Shown: positions 56,091 to 63,935 of the stretch, piece by piece | Numbering within the stretch: position 1 is the first letter of the stretch | How the letters are laid out: each line of letters starts with the position of its first letter | Assembly (NCBI GenBank): GCA_949284715.1 | Contig: CASDWH010000005.1 | Coordinates: 25,452-89,451 of the forward strand | Direction of reading: 5' to 3' | Length of the DNA stretch: 64,000 bases | Source: an uncultured bacterium | Lineage (GTDB): Bacteria; Cyanobacteriota; Vampirovibrionia; Gastranaerophilales; Gastranaerophilaceae | Notes under the pieces: model-generated | What the model was told of the DNA's origin: nothing | The model's input: the letters and a program-made list of their open reading frames with translations, nothing else | Database searches by the model: none | Program-made: the position numbers and the translations under genes

Positions 56091-56339
56091 TTACGCAGGA
56101 ATTGTTTCGTATCGTGCATATTTTGCGTTTTTAGCATTTACGGAATAACAGGTAATATTGACTTTTGAAACAATGTCAAGATAGCTTCTGTAATTATTTG
56201 AATATTGATTAAGCGCACTCATAATATCATCTGCTTCAATACGTGACTTAAGACCTTCGTCGGTGTGATTATCAACTTGTTCCTGTGCATATTTTTCAAC
56301 CAACAGTCTGTCAATAAAATCTCTTGCGCCTATTGCCAT
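56091..56339 (-). CDS. Small unknown protein of the TTATATATATAA regulon
   Basis: An 82-residue helical protein without signal peptide or membrane segment and without a family I recognise. Its single Cys is near the C-terminus. The ATG follows AGAGGA, 8 nt upstream. The promoter region carries copy B of the TTATATATATAA motif, nearly identical to copy A in front of the 786-residue gene. It is convergent with aroB, with only one base between the stop codons. It is a separate transcription unit; the shared motif suggests joint control with the other three genes. Confidence 0.65.
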   Translation of the reverse strand: MAIGARDFIDRLLVEKYAQEQVDNHTDEGLKSRIEADDIMSALNQYSNNYRSYLDIVSKVNITCYSVNAKNAKYARYETIPA

Positions 56340-56364
56340 AATAAATCCTCTTTGTTTTGTATTA

Positions 56365-56409
56365 GTTATATATATAAAGTATATACTTTGTATAAAATTG
56401 CTATTTTTT
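56365..56409 (-). promoter_or_regulatory. TTATATATATAA promoter motif, copy B
   Basis: Minus strand: AAAAAATAGCAATTTT, 13 nt, ACTTTATATATATAAC, ending 25 nt before the start codon at 56339. Both blocks match copy A base for base, and the distance between them is the same. Confidence 0.6.
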
Positions 56410-56478
56410 ATTTAAAATATTAACTTTTATTAATAATTTTTAATATCAAAATTAAAAATTGTTATATAAATACATAGT

Positions 56479-56507
56479 TTGACAAATTGATAGAGAATAT
56501 TTACAAT
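56479..56507 (+). promoter_or_regulatory. Consensus promoter giving a leaderless mRNA
   Basis: A perfect TTGACA (56479-56484), 17 nt, TACAAT (56502-56507), then 6 nt to the ATG at 56514. No Shine-Dalgarno sequence is present. Confidence 0.75.
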
Positions 56508-56513
56508 CAGTAT

Positions 56514-57116
56514 ATGAGTGAAAAAGTTAACTGTCCCTATTGCGGGAATGAAATATACAATGATGCAGAACAGTGCGAGTACTGTAAGGAATTTTTTAAA
56601 GAGCCTGAAATTAAAGGTATAAAGCTTACCTCTCTCGGGCAGTTTATTGTATTAAGCTGTTTAACATTCGGCCTGTACTCTTTTATCTGGCTCTGGTGCA
56701 ATTATATGCCGGTTATTAATATTTCTAATTCAAGAGATAGGAAAAAACTCAACAGACTTATATTAATCGGAATACCGGTATGCGTTCTTTCTGCTGTATT
56801 TTTAAATTATATTACTGCTGCTGTTTTAACAAAAATCTTACTTTTATCTGTTAGCTACAGGATTCTGAGAATTATAGAAAAATACTCGCTGATTAAGTAC
56901 GGCGCGGCAATTGTACATAATGAAATCGGCTGGTTTTGTTTTGATATATTATATGTAGTATATTTTCTTGGAACCTATCCGGAACGAGTCCATACACCTG
57001 GTATGCGCTGGTGTATGAATACCAAAAACTGGATAATTTACTCGCTTATTTTTATTATTTGTGCCGCATTAGCTGTGCTTATGACTTACTATATTTCATT
57101 CATTGACGTCGGGTAA
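56514..57116 (+). CDS. Zinc-ribbon membrane protein (DUF4234-like)
   Basis: A 200-residue protein whose first 28 residues hold a zinc ribbon (CPYCGNEIYNDAEQCEYC: two CxxC pairs). Four membrane helices follow (about 38-60, 75-95, 98-115, 175-198). The first helix, with FIVLSCLTFGLYSFIWLW, is typical of DUF4234-type proteins. Function unknown; such proteins may sense or bind metals at the membrane. The ATG at 56514 is chosen because a consensus promoter ends 6 nt upstream and there is no ribosome-binding site; a longer in-frame reading from 56487 would start in the promoter. Confidence 0.75.
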   Translation: MSEKVNCPYCGNEIYNDAEQCEYCKEFFKEPEIKGIKLTSLGQFIVLSCLTFGLYSFIWLWCNYMPVINISNSRDRKKLNRLILIGIPVCVLSAVFLNYITAAVLTKILLLSVSYRILRIIEKYSLIKYGAAIVHNEIGWFCFDILYVVYFLGTYPERVHTPGMRWCMNTKNWIIYSLIFIICAALAVLMTYYISFIDVG

Positions 57117-57210
57117 AATAAGAGTTAATTTCTAAAAAAACTTGCGCAATCGTTATGTTTTTGTGCAATAATTGTTTCGTATATTATTGGAAATTAAAGA
57201 GGAAAATATT

Positions 57211-58683
57211 ATGACAGATGTCAGAGTAAGAATTGCCCCCTCACCAAGCGGGAATTTGCACATTGGAACAGCCAGAACGGCTTTGTTTAATTATTTATTT
57301 GCGAAGAAAAATAACGGAAAATTTATTTTAAGAATAGAAGATACTGATGCTGAACGCACAAGTCAGGAATATATTGATAATATATTTGATAGTTTAAAAG
57401 CACTCGGCTTAAACTGGGATGAAGGGCCGGATGTAGGCGGCGAGTACGGGCCTTATACACAATCTGAGAGATTCGATATCTATCCCGTGTACGCACAGAA
57501 ACTTGTTGATGCCGGTTTTGCGTATGAATGTTTTTGTACACCTGAAGAATTAGAAGCAGAAAAAGAGATTGCAACCGCAAACAAAAAGCCTTATGTTTAT
57601 TCAAAAAAATGTGAACACTTGACAGATAATGAGAAGGCAAAGCTACGCGCTGAGGGTAGAAAGCCGGCAATAAGGTTTAATATAAGCAAGGCGCAGCACG
57701 CGTTTCACCCTACATCTGAATTAATGTTTGATGATATGGTTAAAGGCGAATTAAAAGTTAATACGGATTTAATAGGTGACTTTGTTATTATGAAATCCAA
57801 CGGAACACCTACGTATAACTTTGCTGTTGTTATTGATGATATGCTCATGAAAATTTCACATATTATCAGAGGCGAAGACCATATATCAAATACTTTTAAA
57901 CAAATTCTTATATACGAAGCGCTTGGCGCAGAAGTTCCTAGATTTGGGCATCTCGGAATGATACTTGCACCGGACAGAAGCAAACTTTCTAAACGCCACG
58001 GTGCAACTGCTGTATCTGAATTTGTAGAGAGCGGCTATTTAACTGAAGCACTTATTAACTTTGTTGCACTTTTAGGCTGGTCGCCTTCTGACGGTGTTGA
58101 AATAAAGCCGGTTGATGAAATCGCGGCAGATTTCAGAATTAACGAAATTTCGTCATCAAACTCTATTTTTGAATATGATAAATTGAGATGGATGAACAGC
58201 CACTATATTAAGATGCTGCCAATGGATGAACTTAAGAAAAGGCTGCTTCCTTACTTAAAAAAATATGATTTATCACAATTATCAGAAGCCCAATTCAACA
58301 GAATGATAGAAATTACCCGTGAACCGTTGATTCTTCTTTCTGATATAACAGATGCCGTTTCATATTTCTTTGGTGAAGATGTTGTAATAGAGCCGGAAGT
58401 CCAAACAGAGGTACTTGATACAGAAACCGCACAGGAAGTTCTTTCTGAATTTTTAAAACAAGCTAAAAACTGGAGTTTTGATGAAGAAACTCTGCACGAA
58501 AAACTTGAAGGATTCAGAGGTGAATTTAAGGAAAAAGGCGTTAAACCTAAACAAACAATGTGGGCAATAAGAGCCGCAGTAACAGGCCGTACAAAAGGTG
58601 CTGATATGACGGCGATACTTTCAATACTAGGTAAAGATAAAGTGTTTAAGCGCGTATCAAAAGTTATTAAATCAAAAGTTTAG
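57211..58683 (+). CDS. gltX: Glutamyl-tRNA synthetase
   Basis: Attaches glutamate to its tRNA. The 490-residue class-I synthetase has the HIGH region PSPSGNLHIGTARTALFN (about 10-27), the DTDAERTSQEY segment, and the KMSKS-type DRSKLSKRHGA (about 253-263), followed by the helical anticodon-binding domain. No GlnRS is encoded here; in cyanobacteria this enzyme is often non-discriminating and charges tRNA-Gln too, but that cannot be decided by eye. The start ATG at 57211 follows AGAGGA; the longer in-frame reading has no ribosome-binding site. A terminator-like hairpin lies between it and plsY. Confidence 0.98.
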   Translation: MTDVRVRIAPSPSGNLHIGTARTALFNYLFAKKNNGKFILRIEDTDAERTSQEYIDNIFDSLKALGLNWDEGPDVGGEYGPYTQSERFDIYPVYAQKLVDAGFAYECFCTPEELEAEKEIATANKKPYVYSKKCEHLTDNEKAKLRAEGRKPAIRFNISKAQHAFHPTSELMFDDMVKGELKVNTDLIGDFVIMKSNGTPTYNFAVVIDDMLMKISHIIRGEDHISNTFKQILIYEALGAEVPRFGHLGMILAPDRSKLSKRHGATAVSEFVESGYLTEALINFVALLGWSPSDGVEIKPVDEIAADFRINEISSSNSIFEYDKLRWMNSHYIKMLPMDELKKRLLPYLKKYDLSQLSEAQFNRMIEITREPLILLSDITDAVSYFFGEDVVIEPEVQTEVLDTETAQEVLSEFLKQAKNWSFDEETLHEKLEGFRGEFKEKGVKPKQTMWAIRAAVTGRTKGADMTAILSILGKDKVFKRVSKVIKSKV

Positions 58684-58694
58684 CAGTGAATTTT

Positions 58695-58724
58695 AAGCGG
58701 GGTGCAGGTTTACCTTCCCCGCTT
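58695..58724 (+). terminator. Terminator-like hairpin after gltX
   Basis: AAGCGGGG / CCCCGCTT with a 14-nt loop; the T-run is short (ATTTTG), so termination may be partial and plsY may be reached by read-through. Confidence 0.6.
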
Positions 58725-58752
58725 ATTTTGAATTTAGCAGGAGGAATTAAGA

Positions 58753-59358
58753 GTGGGGATATTAATTATAGCTGTAGTTGTCATTTTATCTTATATTATT
58801 GGTTCAATACCAACCGGATATCTTATTGTTAAAGCAAAAACAGGACAGGATATAAGAGAAATCGGTTCCGGGTCAACAGGCGCTACAAATGTAAAGCGTG
58901 TTCTTGGTAAAAAGTGGTTTTTCACAGTTATGTTTCTGGATGCTCTAAAGGGCGCCATCCCAGTAACTCTTGCTCAAGTATTTGCGCATGATGCGGTATA
59001 TACCGGACTTAGCGCTGTATTAGCCGCAGTAGCTGTGCTTATCGGACATAGCAAATCTGTTTTTCTTAAATTTAAGGGCGGTAAATCAGTTGCCTCAGGC
59101 GTTGGAACAATACTAGCGCTCAACTGGATTGCAGGACTTTGTGTTGCTTTAATATGGAGTATTATTACTTATACCACCAAATATGTTTCTGTAGGTTCTA
59201 TTATTGCAGTTACGCTTTCTCCTGTTTTAATGTGGATATTCAATGCCCCGCTTCCTTATATTGTTTATTGTGCATTGGGTGCTGTTTATATTATTTATTT
59301 ACATCGCTCAAATATATCCAGACTTATTGCCGGAAATGAAAATAAAGTCAGAGAGTAA
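58753..59358 (+). CDS. plsY: Glycerol-3-phosphate acyltransferase PlsY
   Basis: Transfers an acyl group from acyl phosphate to glycerol 3-phosphate, the first step of phospholipid synthesis, in the inner membrane. The 201-residue protein has five membrane helices and the three cytoplasmic motifs: GSIPTGYLI, GSGSTGATNVKRVLGKK (about 37-53) and GHSKSVFLKFKGGKSVASGVGT (about 97-118). It starts with GTG behind AGGAGGA. Convergent with the CcdA-like gene. Confidence 0.97.
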   Translation: MGILIIAVVVILSYIIGSIPTGYLIVKAKTGQDIREIGSGSTGATNVKRVLGKKWFFTVMFLDALKGAIPVTLAQVFAHDAVYTGLSAVLAAVAVLIGHSKSVFLKFKGGKSVASGVGTILALNWIAGLCVALIWSIITYTTKYVSVGSIIAVTLSPVLMWIFNAPLPYIVYCALGAVYIIYLHRSNISRLIAGNENKVRE

Positions 59359-59366
59359 CAGGTAAA

Positions 59367-60068
59367 TTAAAAGAACGGGTGGAAAGCTTTGTAAAATAAA
59401 TAAATTGACGCAATAATAAGCAAAAGACCGCATATTTTTAGTACTATATCAGAAGCTCCGGCAAATTTTTTCATCTTGGTAATACCTGATGTAAATAGAG
59501 CAGCAACAAGTAATATTATCCCCTGCCCGAAAGAGAACAAGAAAAGCATAAGTACTGATAATGATAAATTTTCAGAGTATGAAGCAAATGCCATTATACT
59601 CGCAAGGATTGGAGTTGAACAAGGGGTTCCGGCAAGTGCGAATACAACGCCGAGAATAAACGGATAAAGAAAAGTTTTATGGCTGTTGTTTGCGGGGAGC
59701 TGCTTGATAATAACAGGAAACTCAAAATCAAGAATTTCAGTGAGCTTTAGCCCCATAATTAATAGCAGCGAAGCAATAAATACTGTAAAATATCCGCCGG
59801 TAAATGAACCCAGAACTTTTCCCGTAAGAGCGCAGATTATTCCGATTATAGAGAATATAACAGACATACCAAGAATAAAGAATATAACCTGAATTGCCGT
59901 TTTAAGGTGCGATTCTTTGCTGTATCCGCCCACATACCCGACAATAATCGGCAGCATGGCAAGAGAACACGGAGATACTGACGCAATCACACCGCCTATA
60001 AAGGAAGCTGCCAGCATTAATAAACTAAAATTATTCTGATTTTGAAATATTTGTAATAAATTATCCAT
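59367..60068 (-). CDS. CcdA/DsbD-like membrane thiol-reducing protein
   Basis: Carries electrons from cytoplasmic thioredoxin across the inner membrane. The 233-residue protein has six membrane helices and the two Cys-bearing motifs of the family: SPCSLAMLPIIVGY in helix 1 (about 33-46) and GTPCSTPILASIMAFAS in helix 4 (about 150-166). The start is ATG at 60068, which overlaps the stop of the upstream thioredoxin-like gene. The two probably form an exchange pair: the membrane protein reduces the anchored thioredoxin, which then reduces extracytoplasmic disulfides. Confidence 0.92.
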   Translation of the reverse strand: MDNLLQIFQNQNNFSLLMLAASFIGGVIASVSPCSLAMLPIIVGYVGGYSKESHLKTAIQVIFFILGMSVIFSIIGIICALTGKVLGSFTGGYFTVFIASLLLIMGLKLTEILDFEFPVIIKQLPANNSHKTFLYPFILGVVFALAGTPCSTPILASIMAFASYSENLSLSVLMLFLFSFGQGIILLVAALFTSGITKMKKFAGASDIVLKICGLLLIIASIYLFYKAFHPFF

Positions 60069-60456
60069 TTGCCGAAATCTCATTTAAATAATTTCTAAGA
60101 GTTGTTTCATCAATGTATCCCTCAACCCGCGCCTTAACATTACCGTTTTTGTCGATAAATATTGAGGTTGGAACAAGTTTGACACTATATTTTTTTATCA
60201 TATTTTGAACCGATGAAGAATTATCCTGAACAGTTATTTCAGTAAGCGTAACTTTATCTCTGTATTCAGGATATACAGCCTGTAGAACTTTTTCGAGCCG
60301 CTGACAATCATAGCACATGCGTGAAGCGAATTTTATCATCTGCGGCTGATTAACCTGTGCTTCAACAACAGGAGTTCCTGTACTTCTTGAAAGAGCAAAA
60401 TATACAACCATAGGTACAATAAGTATTAGTAAAACAATAAGCGCATTTTTTTTCAT
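60061..60456 (-). CDS. Membrane-anchored extracytoplasmic thioredoxin-like protein
   Basis: A 131-residue protein with an N-terminal membrane anchor (about 4-22) and a thioredoxin fold. The active-site motif is CYDC in KFASRMCYDCQRLEKVL (about 43-59), a non-standard dipeptide between the cysteines. The cis-Pro loop VKLVPTSIFIDKNG is intact. It probably faces the periplasm and is kept reduced by the CcdA-like protein, whose gene overlaps its stop codon. Cytochrome maturation genes, another usual partner, are not in view. The ATG follows AGGAGG. Confidence 0.9.
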   Translation of the reverse strand: MKKNALIVLLILIVPMVVYFALSRSTGTPVVEAQVNQPQMIKFASRMCYDCQRLEKVLQAVYPEYRDKVTLTEITVQDNSSSVQNMIKKYSVKLVPTSIFIDKNGNVKARVEGYIDETTLRNYLNEISANG

Positions 60457-60539
60457 TAACAGCCTCCTTTTAACTATAGAATACTACAAACCTGTTAAAT
60501 TTATAACGCTTAGTAAAATAAAAAATATTCCCCTGATGG

Positions 60540-60902
60540 TTAAACCTTTATAGAAAAAGTACTCATTTGCGGATAATTATAGGCAGCTTGATTGCTGCTG
60601 TAGGTTTTAGCGGCATTAAAATATGTAAATTCATTGTATGAAGCAGCTTTAGCGGTTTGTTCACCGCGGGCATTTGAAACAAAATTTTGAGCATACTCAA
60701 AGTAAGAATCCAGCTCCTCAGAAGTGATATAACCGTCATTATCTTCATCTAAGCCTGTATCAACAGTACTAAAACCTTCATTATTAGCCTCCGTTTCTAT
60801 TTCAGAAATTTTAGCCGTAGAAGTTACAGGGGTAAGGGCATCATTTTGCATACCCCAAATAAGATAGTTGTTGTCAGTTGAATTTATACTGTTTACATCC
60901 AT
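60540..60902 (-). CDS. Small EF-hand protein
   Basis: A 120-residue acidic, Asn/Ser/Thr-rich protein with no signal peptide. Residues 53-64 are a textbook 12-residue calcium loop, DEDNDGYITSEE: Asp at 1, 3 and 5, Gly at 6, Ile at 8 and Glu at 12. A second loop is not visible. A TATAAT box (60915-60920 on the minus strand) lies 12 nt before the ATG, leaving an untranslated leader of only a few bases and no Shine-Dalgarno. Function unknown; Ca binding is inferred. Confidence 0.7.
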   Translation of the reverse strand: MDVNSINSTDNNYLIWGMQNDALTPVTSTAKISEIETEANNEGFSTVDTGLDEDNDGYITSEELDSYFEYAQNFVSNARGEQTAKAASYNEFTYFNAAKTYSSNQAAYNYPQMSTFSIKV

Positions 60903-60956
60903 AATATATATATTATTATATATCTTTTTTGAAAATATTTCAAGAGTGAAACCTTT

Positions 60957-61493
60957 TTAGCAACCAATTGACATTGCAACCAATAATTTTCGCATAACGA
61001 TTGAATTAGGGCGTGGAAGTACTAACCAGCTTTCATCAGCTATCGGAGGTTTAATAACCTGATACTCTTCCGTTTCATCCTGTGTTGCGTCACTGCAAAT
61101 AATTTTGGAATTTGAATATTCATAATCAAGTTTTCTTATAATAACATTGTTATGGCGTATTCTTATACTGATTATATTTTGTGTATCATTATCAAGGATG
61201 AAAGTAACCGATAAAATTGAGTTTGTCCTTTCCTTGATAATACTAGCAATTATGCCGCATTCGTGATATGAATACGTATATTTTTCAAGCAGACCTCCAT
61301 CACGTCCGTAAATATTCCTGTTTAATAACTTCCCTTCTTTATATTCATAAACTTGTGATAATTTACCGTTAGAAAAATATTTTGACAGCTTAATAAGTCT
61401 ACCGTTGCAATATATAGATGTTGTATATTTTGCCCCGTTTTGAAAGAAAATATCTTTAGTAACATATGCATCTTTATCAATATTTTCAGCCAT
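60957..61493 (-). CDS. Unknown protein with short beta-hairpin repeats
   Basis: A 178-residue protein. The first 75 residues contain degenerate repeats of the form Y-x-N-G-x-L (FFQNGAKYTTSIY, YCNGRLIKLSKYF, YFSNGKLSQVYEY, YKEGKLLNRNIY), similar to MORN/YwqK-like repeats. The C-terminal half is unassigned. No signal peptide. The ATG at 61493 is behind GAGG; TTG one codon upstream is also possible. The promoter region carries copy D, a weaker form of the TTATATATATAA motif. Confidence 0.68.
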   Translation of the reverse strand: MAENIDKDAYVTKDIFFQNGAKYTTSIYCNGRLIKLSKYFSNGKLSQVYEYKEGKLLNRNIYGRDGGLLEKYTYSYHECGIIASIIKERTNSILSVTFILDNDTQNIISIRIRHNNVIIRKLDYEYSNSKIICSDATQDETEEYQVIKPPIADESWLVLPRPNSIVMRKLLVAMSIGC

Positions 61494-61519
61494 CAATCCT
61501 CACCATGTATAAAACATAT

Positions 61520-61547
61520 CTTATATATATAAACGCTTAAAAATGTT
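61520..61547 (-). promoter_or_regulatory. TTATATATATAA promoter motif, copy D
   Basis: Minus strand: AACATTTTTAAGCGTTTATATATATAAG, ending 27 nt before the start codon at 61493. It keeps the palindrome and its distance to the gene but lacks the GCAATTTT block. Confidence 0.4.
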
Positions 61548-61624
61548 GTTAATTTCAGGTTTTGGATAAAACTTTACAAAAATTAATAATGAAAGACCGG
61601 TGAATTCAAAAAGCAATCTTAAGG

Positions 61625-61654
61625 TTGATTTTTTTACGAGAATAAGAGTATAAT
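61625..61654 (+). promoter_or_regulatory. Promoter of the second prepilin gene
   Basis: TTGATT (61625-61630), 18 nt, TATAAT (61649-61654). Transcription would start near 61661, leaving about 24 nt with AAGAGAG before the ATG at 61685. Confidence 0.6.
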
Positions 61655-61684
61655 ATTTTAGTGAATAAAAAGAGGAAGAGAGTA

Positions 61685-62257
61685 ATGAATATAAAAAGAA
61701 AAGCTTTTACATTGGCAGAAATACTTATAACAATTGCTATTATTGGTATAGTAGCCGCTCTTACACTGCCTTCATTGATGAAAATGCATCAGGATGCCGG
61801 AACAGGGCCAAAACTTGCAAAAGTTCAGGCTTCTGTAGAAGAAGCCGTCGGCAGACTCCTTCTTAACAATCAGGAGGTTATACTTAAAGAATTAGGATCT
61901 GCTGACTTTATCAGCTATTTGAGTGATGAACTAGTAATGACACCCGCAGGAGAATGGTATGCCCTGAAAGATGGTACGTATGTTAAATTTAATGTTGGCA
62001 GCAGTGCCGGTTCAGTGCCTGCTTCAGCGGGATCCGGATACGCAACAGTTGATGTAGATATTAATGGCGTTCACCCTGAGGATCCTAATCCTGACAGCCC
62101 AGGAATAGATCAATTTCAATTTGTTCTTACTACATACGGGTTAATGCTTCCGGTAGGCAGCAAGGCTCTTGGAATGACTCCAACCTGTAATGAAAATGTT
62201 CAGGATTTGACTTGCACCGGCCGCATGGCTGATAATAACTGGAAAATTGATTACTAA
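61685..62257 (+). CDS. Prepilin-type protein
   Basis: A 190-residue protein beginning MNIKRKAFTLAEILITIAIIGIVAALTLPSLM: a basic leader, then the prepilin helix with Glu at +5. Cleavage would be between Ala and Phe, as in the other prepilin in this window. A Gly/Ser-rich linker (near residue 105-120) separates two parts of the small globular domain. The two Cys pairs toward the C-terminus may form a disulfide. The ATG at 61685 follows AAGAGAG; GTG at 61661 is in frame but lies at the transcription start. It is monocistronic, with its own promoter and terminator. Confidence 0.85.
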   Translation: MNIKRKAFTLAEILITIAIIGIVAALTLPSLMKMHQDAGTGPKLAKVQASVEEAVGRLLLNNQEVILKELGSADFISYLSDELVMTPAGEWYALKDGTYVKFNVGSSAGSVPASAGSGYATVDVDINGVHPEDPNPDSPGIDQFQFVLTTYGLMLPVGSKALGMTPTCNENVQDLTCTGRMADNNWKIDY

Positions 62258-62282
62258 TTATTATGTGTAATACTTTATAAAA

Positions 62283-62312
62283 AGTACCCGCTTTATCTAC
62301 GGGTGCTTTTTG
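62283..62312 (+). terminator. Terminator after the prepilin gene
   Basis: AGTACCCG / CGGGTGCT with a 9-nt loop and a T-run (one G-T pair). Confidence 0.75.
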
Positions 62313-62402
62313 TTATAAAACTTAATTAATCTTTGTAACATTTGCTATAAATATATTTATTTGACGGCATGTACGGAGTAATATAAATTAATGAGAGGTA
62401 GT

Positions 62403-63797
62403 ATGCCCGCAGTTAAACAAAAAAATAAAAATAACGATGAAGTATCACAATTAATGCCGCAGAATATTGAGGCAGAAGAAGCCATTCTGGGCGCGATTTT
62501 AGTTAATCCTGTGTGCTTAACAAAGGTTGTTGAATACATTAAGCCTGAGTCCTTTTATAAACCTGCACATAGATACGTTTATGAAGCAATGGTTCAACTT
62601 TTTAATTCAAATGAGAGGATTGATATTGTATCAGTGTCTGATGTTCTTAATTTTAACAATAAGCTGGAATTAGTTGGCGGGCGTGCATTTATTAACGATT
62701 TAAGCTATAAAACAATTACAACTTCTAACGTTGAATATTATGCCAAACTTGTTCAAGAAAAAGCAATGAAAAGAGCTTTAATTAATGCCGGCTCAGAAAT
62801 TGTCACAAGCGGGTATGATTTAACATCTATTGAGGAGTCACTGGACTATGCTGAAAGATTAATTTTTGATTTAGCATCCAAAAAGGTAACTTCTGAACTT
62901 ACACACGTAAAAGACCTCGTATTAAACAGTTACGAAAAAATCGAATACAGATATAAACATAAAGATGAGTTAATTGGTGTAGATACAGGATTTTATGATT
63001 TAAATGCAATGACTAGCGGACTACAAAAATCTGATTTAATAATACTAGCCGCAAGACCATCCATGGGTAAAACAGCATTTGCACTAAATATTGCACAGAA
63101 TGTTGCATTAAGAGCTAAAAAGACCGTAGCTATATTTTCGCTGGAAATGTCCAAAGACCAGTTAATGCAGCGTATGCTATGCTCAGAAGCGGAACTTGAT
63201 ACACAGAGATTAAGAACAGGAAATATGCAGCAAAAGGATTGGGATAAACTTGCTGTAGCTATGAATTCCTTTGCTGACGCACCTATTTATATTGACGATA
63301 CAGCCGGTTGTAATTTAACAGATTTACGTGCAAAATGCAGAAGGCTTGCTATGTCTGAAAAAGAAATCGGATTAATTGTTATCGACTATCTGCAATTAAT
63401 GGAAGGCTCGGGAAAAGAAGACCGGATGCAGCAAATTTCAACCATTTCAAGAGGACTAAAGACACTTGCAAGAGAGTTGAATGTTCCAATTATAGCGCTT
63501 TCTCAGCTTTCGCGTGCTGTTGAATCAAGAACTGATAAACGTCCTATGCTCTCTGACTTAAGAGAATCCGGTGCTATTGAACAGGACGCTGATATTGTTA
63601 TGTTTATCTACCGTGATGAATATTACAAAAGTAAATCAGAAGATGAAGATGAAATGCAAAAAGCTGCAAATAAAGGCGAAGCAGAAATTATAATTGCAAA
63701 ACAAAGAAACGGCCCGGTCGGAACTGTTAAATTATTATTTCAGGGCAGTATTACCAAGTTTAAAAATCCTATTAAAACTGATGCTGCACCTTTTTAG
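62403..63797 (+). CDS. dnaB: Replicative DNA helicase DnaB
   Basis: Hexameric helicase that unwinds DNA at the replication fork. The 464-residue protein has the N-terminal DnaB domain (PQNIEAEEAILGAIL, about 20-34; residues about 20-120), then the RecA-like motor: Walker A AARPSMGKTAFAL (about 216-228), Walker B LIVIDYLQLM (about 321-330), and the DnaB-specific RESGAIEQDADIVMF with the arginine finger region (about 380-394). No intein is present, although DnaB is a frequent intein host. ATG at 62403 follows GAGAGG; an ATG four codons upstream is also in frame. Confidence 0.97.
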   Translation: MPAVKQKNKNNDEVSQLMPQNIEAEEAILGAILVNPVCLTKVVEYIKPESFYKPAHRYVYEAMVQLFNSNERIDIVSVSDVLNFNNKLELVGGRAFINDLSYKTITTSNVEYYAKLVQEKAMKRALINAGSEIVTSGYDLTSIEESLDYAERLIFDLASKKVTSELTHVKDLVLNSYEKIEYRYKHKDELIGVDTGFYDLNAMTSGLQKSDLIILAARPSMGKTAFALNIAQNVALRAKKTVAIFSLEMSKDQLMQRMLCSEAELDTQRLRTGNMQQKDWDKLAVAMNSFADAPIYIDDTAGCNLTDLRAKCRRLAMSEKEIGLIVIDYLQLMEGSGKEDRMQQISTISRGLKTLARELNVPIIALSQLSRAVESRTDKRPMLSDLRESGAIEQDADIVMFIYRDEYYKSKSEDEDEMQKAANKGEAEIIIAKQRNGPVGTVKLLFQGSITKFKNPIKTDAAPF

Positions 63798-63866
63798 CTG
63801 GAATATTTCTAGCTGTCCCAGCCTCTTGTAAATGTAACGAAATGTAAAGCAAAACCGAGAAAAAAT

Positions 63867-63893
63867 TAAAGTTTTATAGAAATCTGCCGTAAA
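63867..63893 (+). promoter_or_regulatory. Sigma-28-like promoter near the right edge
   Basis: TAAAGTTT (63867-63874), 11 nt, GCCGTAAA (63886-63893): a perfect -35 element and a -10 element with GCCG intact and two differences from GCCGATAA. It lies about 43 nt before the gene that begins at 63936. Confidence 0.7.
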
Positions 63894-63935
63894 CATGACT
63901 ACAAGGGAAGCAAACAAAAAGGGAAACGCAGCAAA

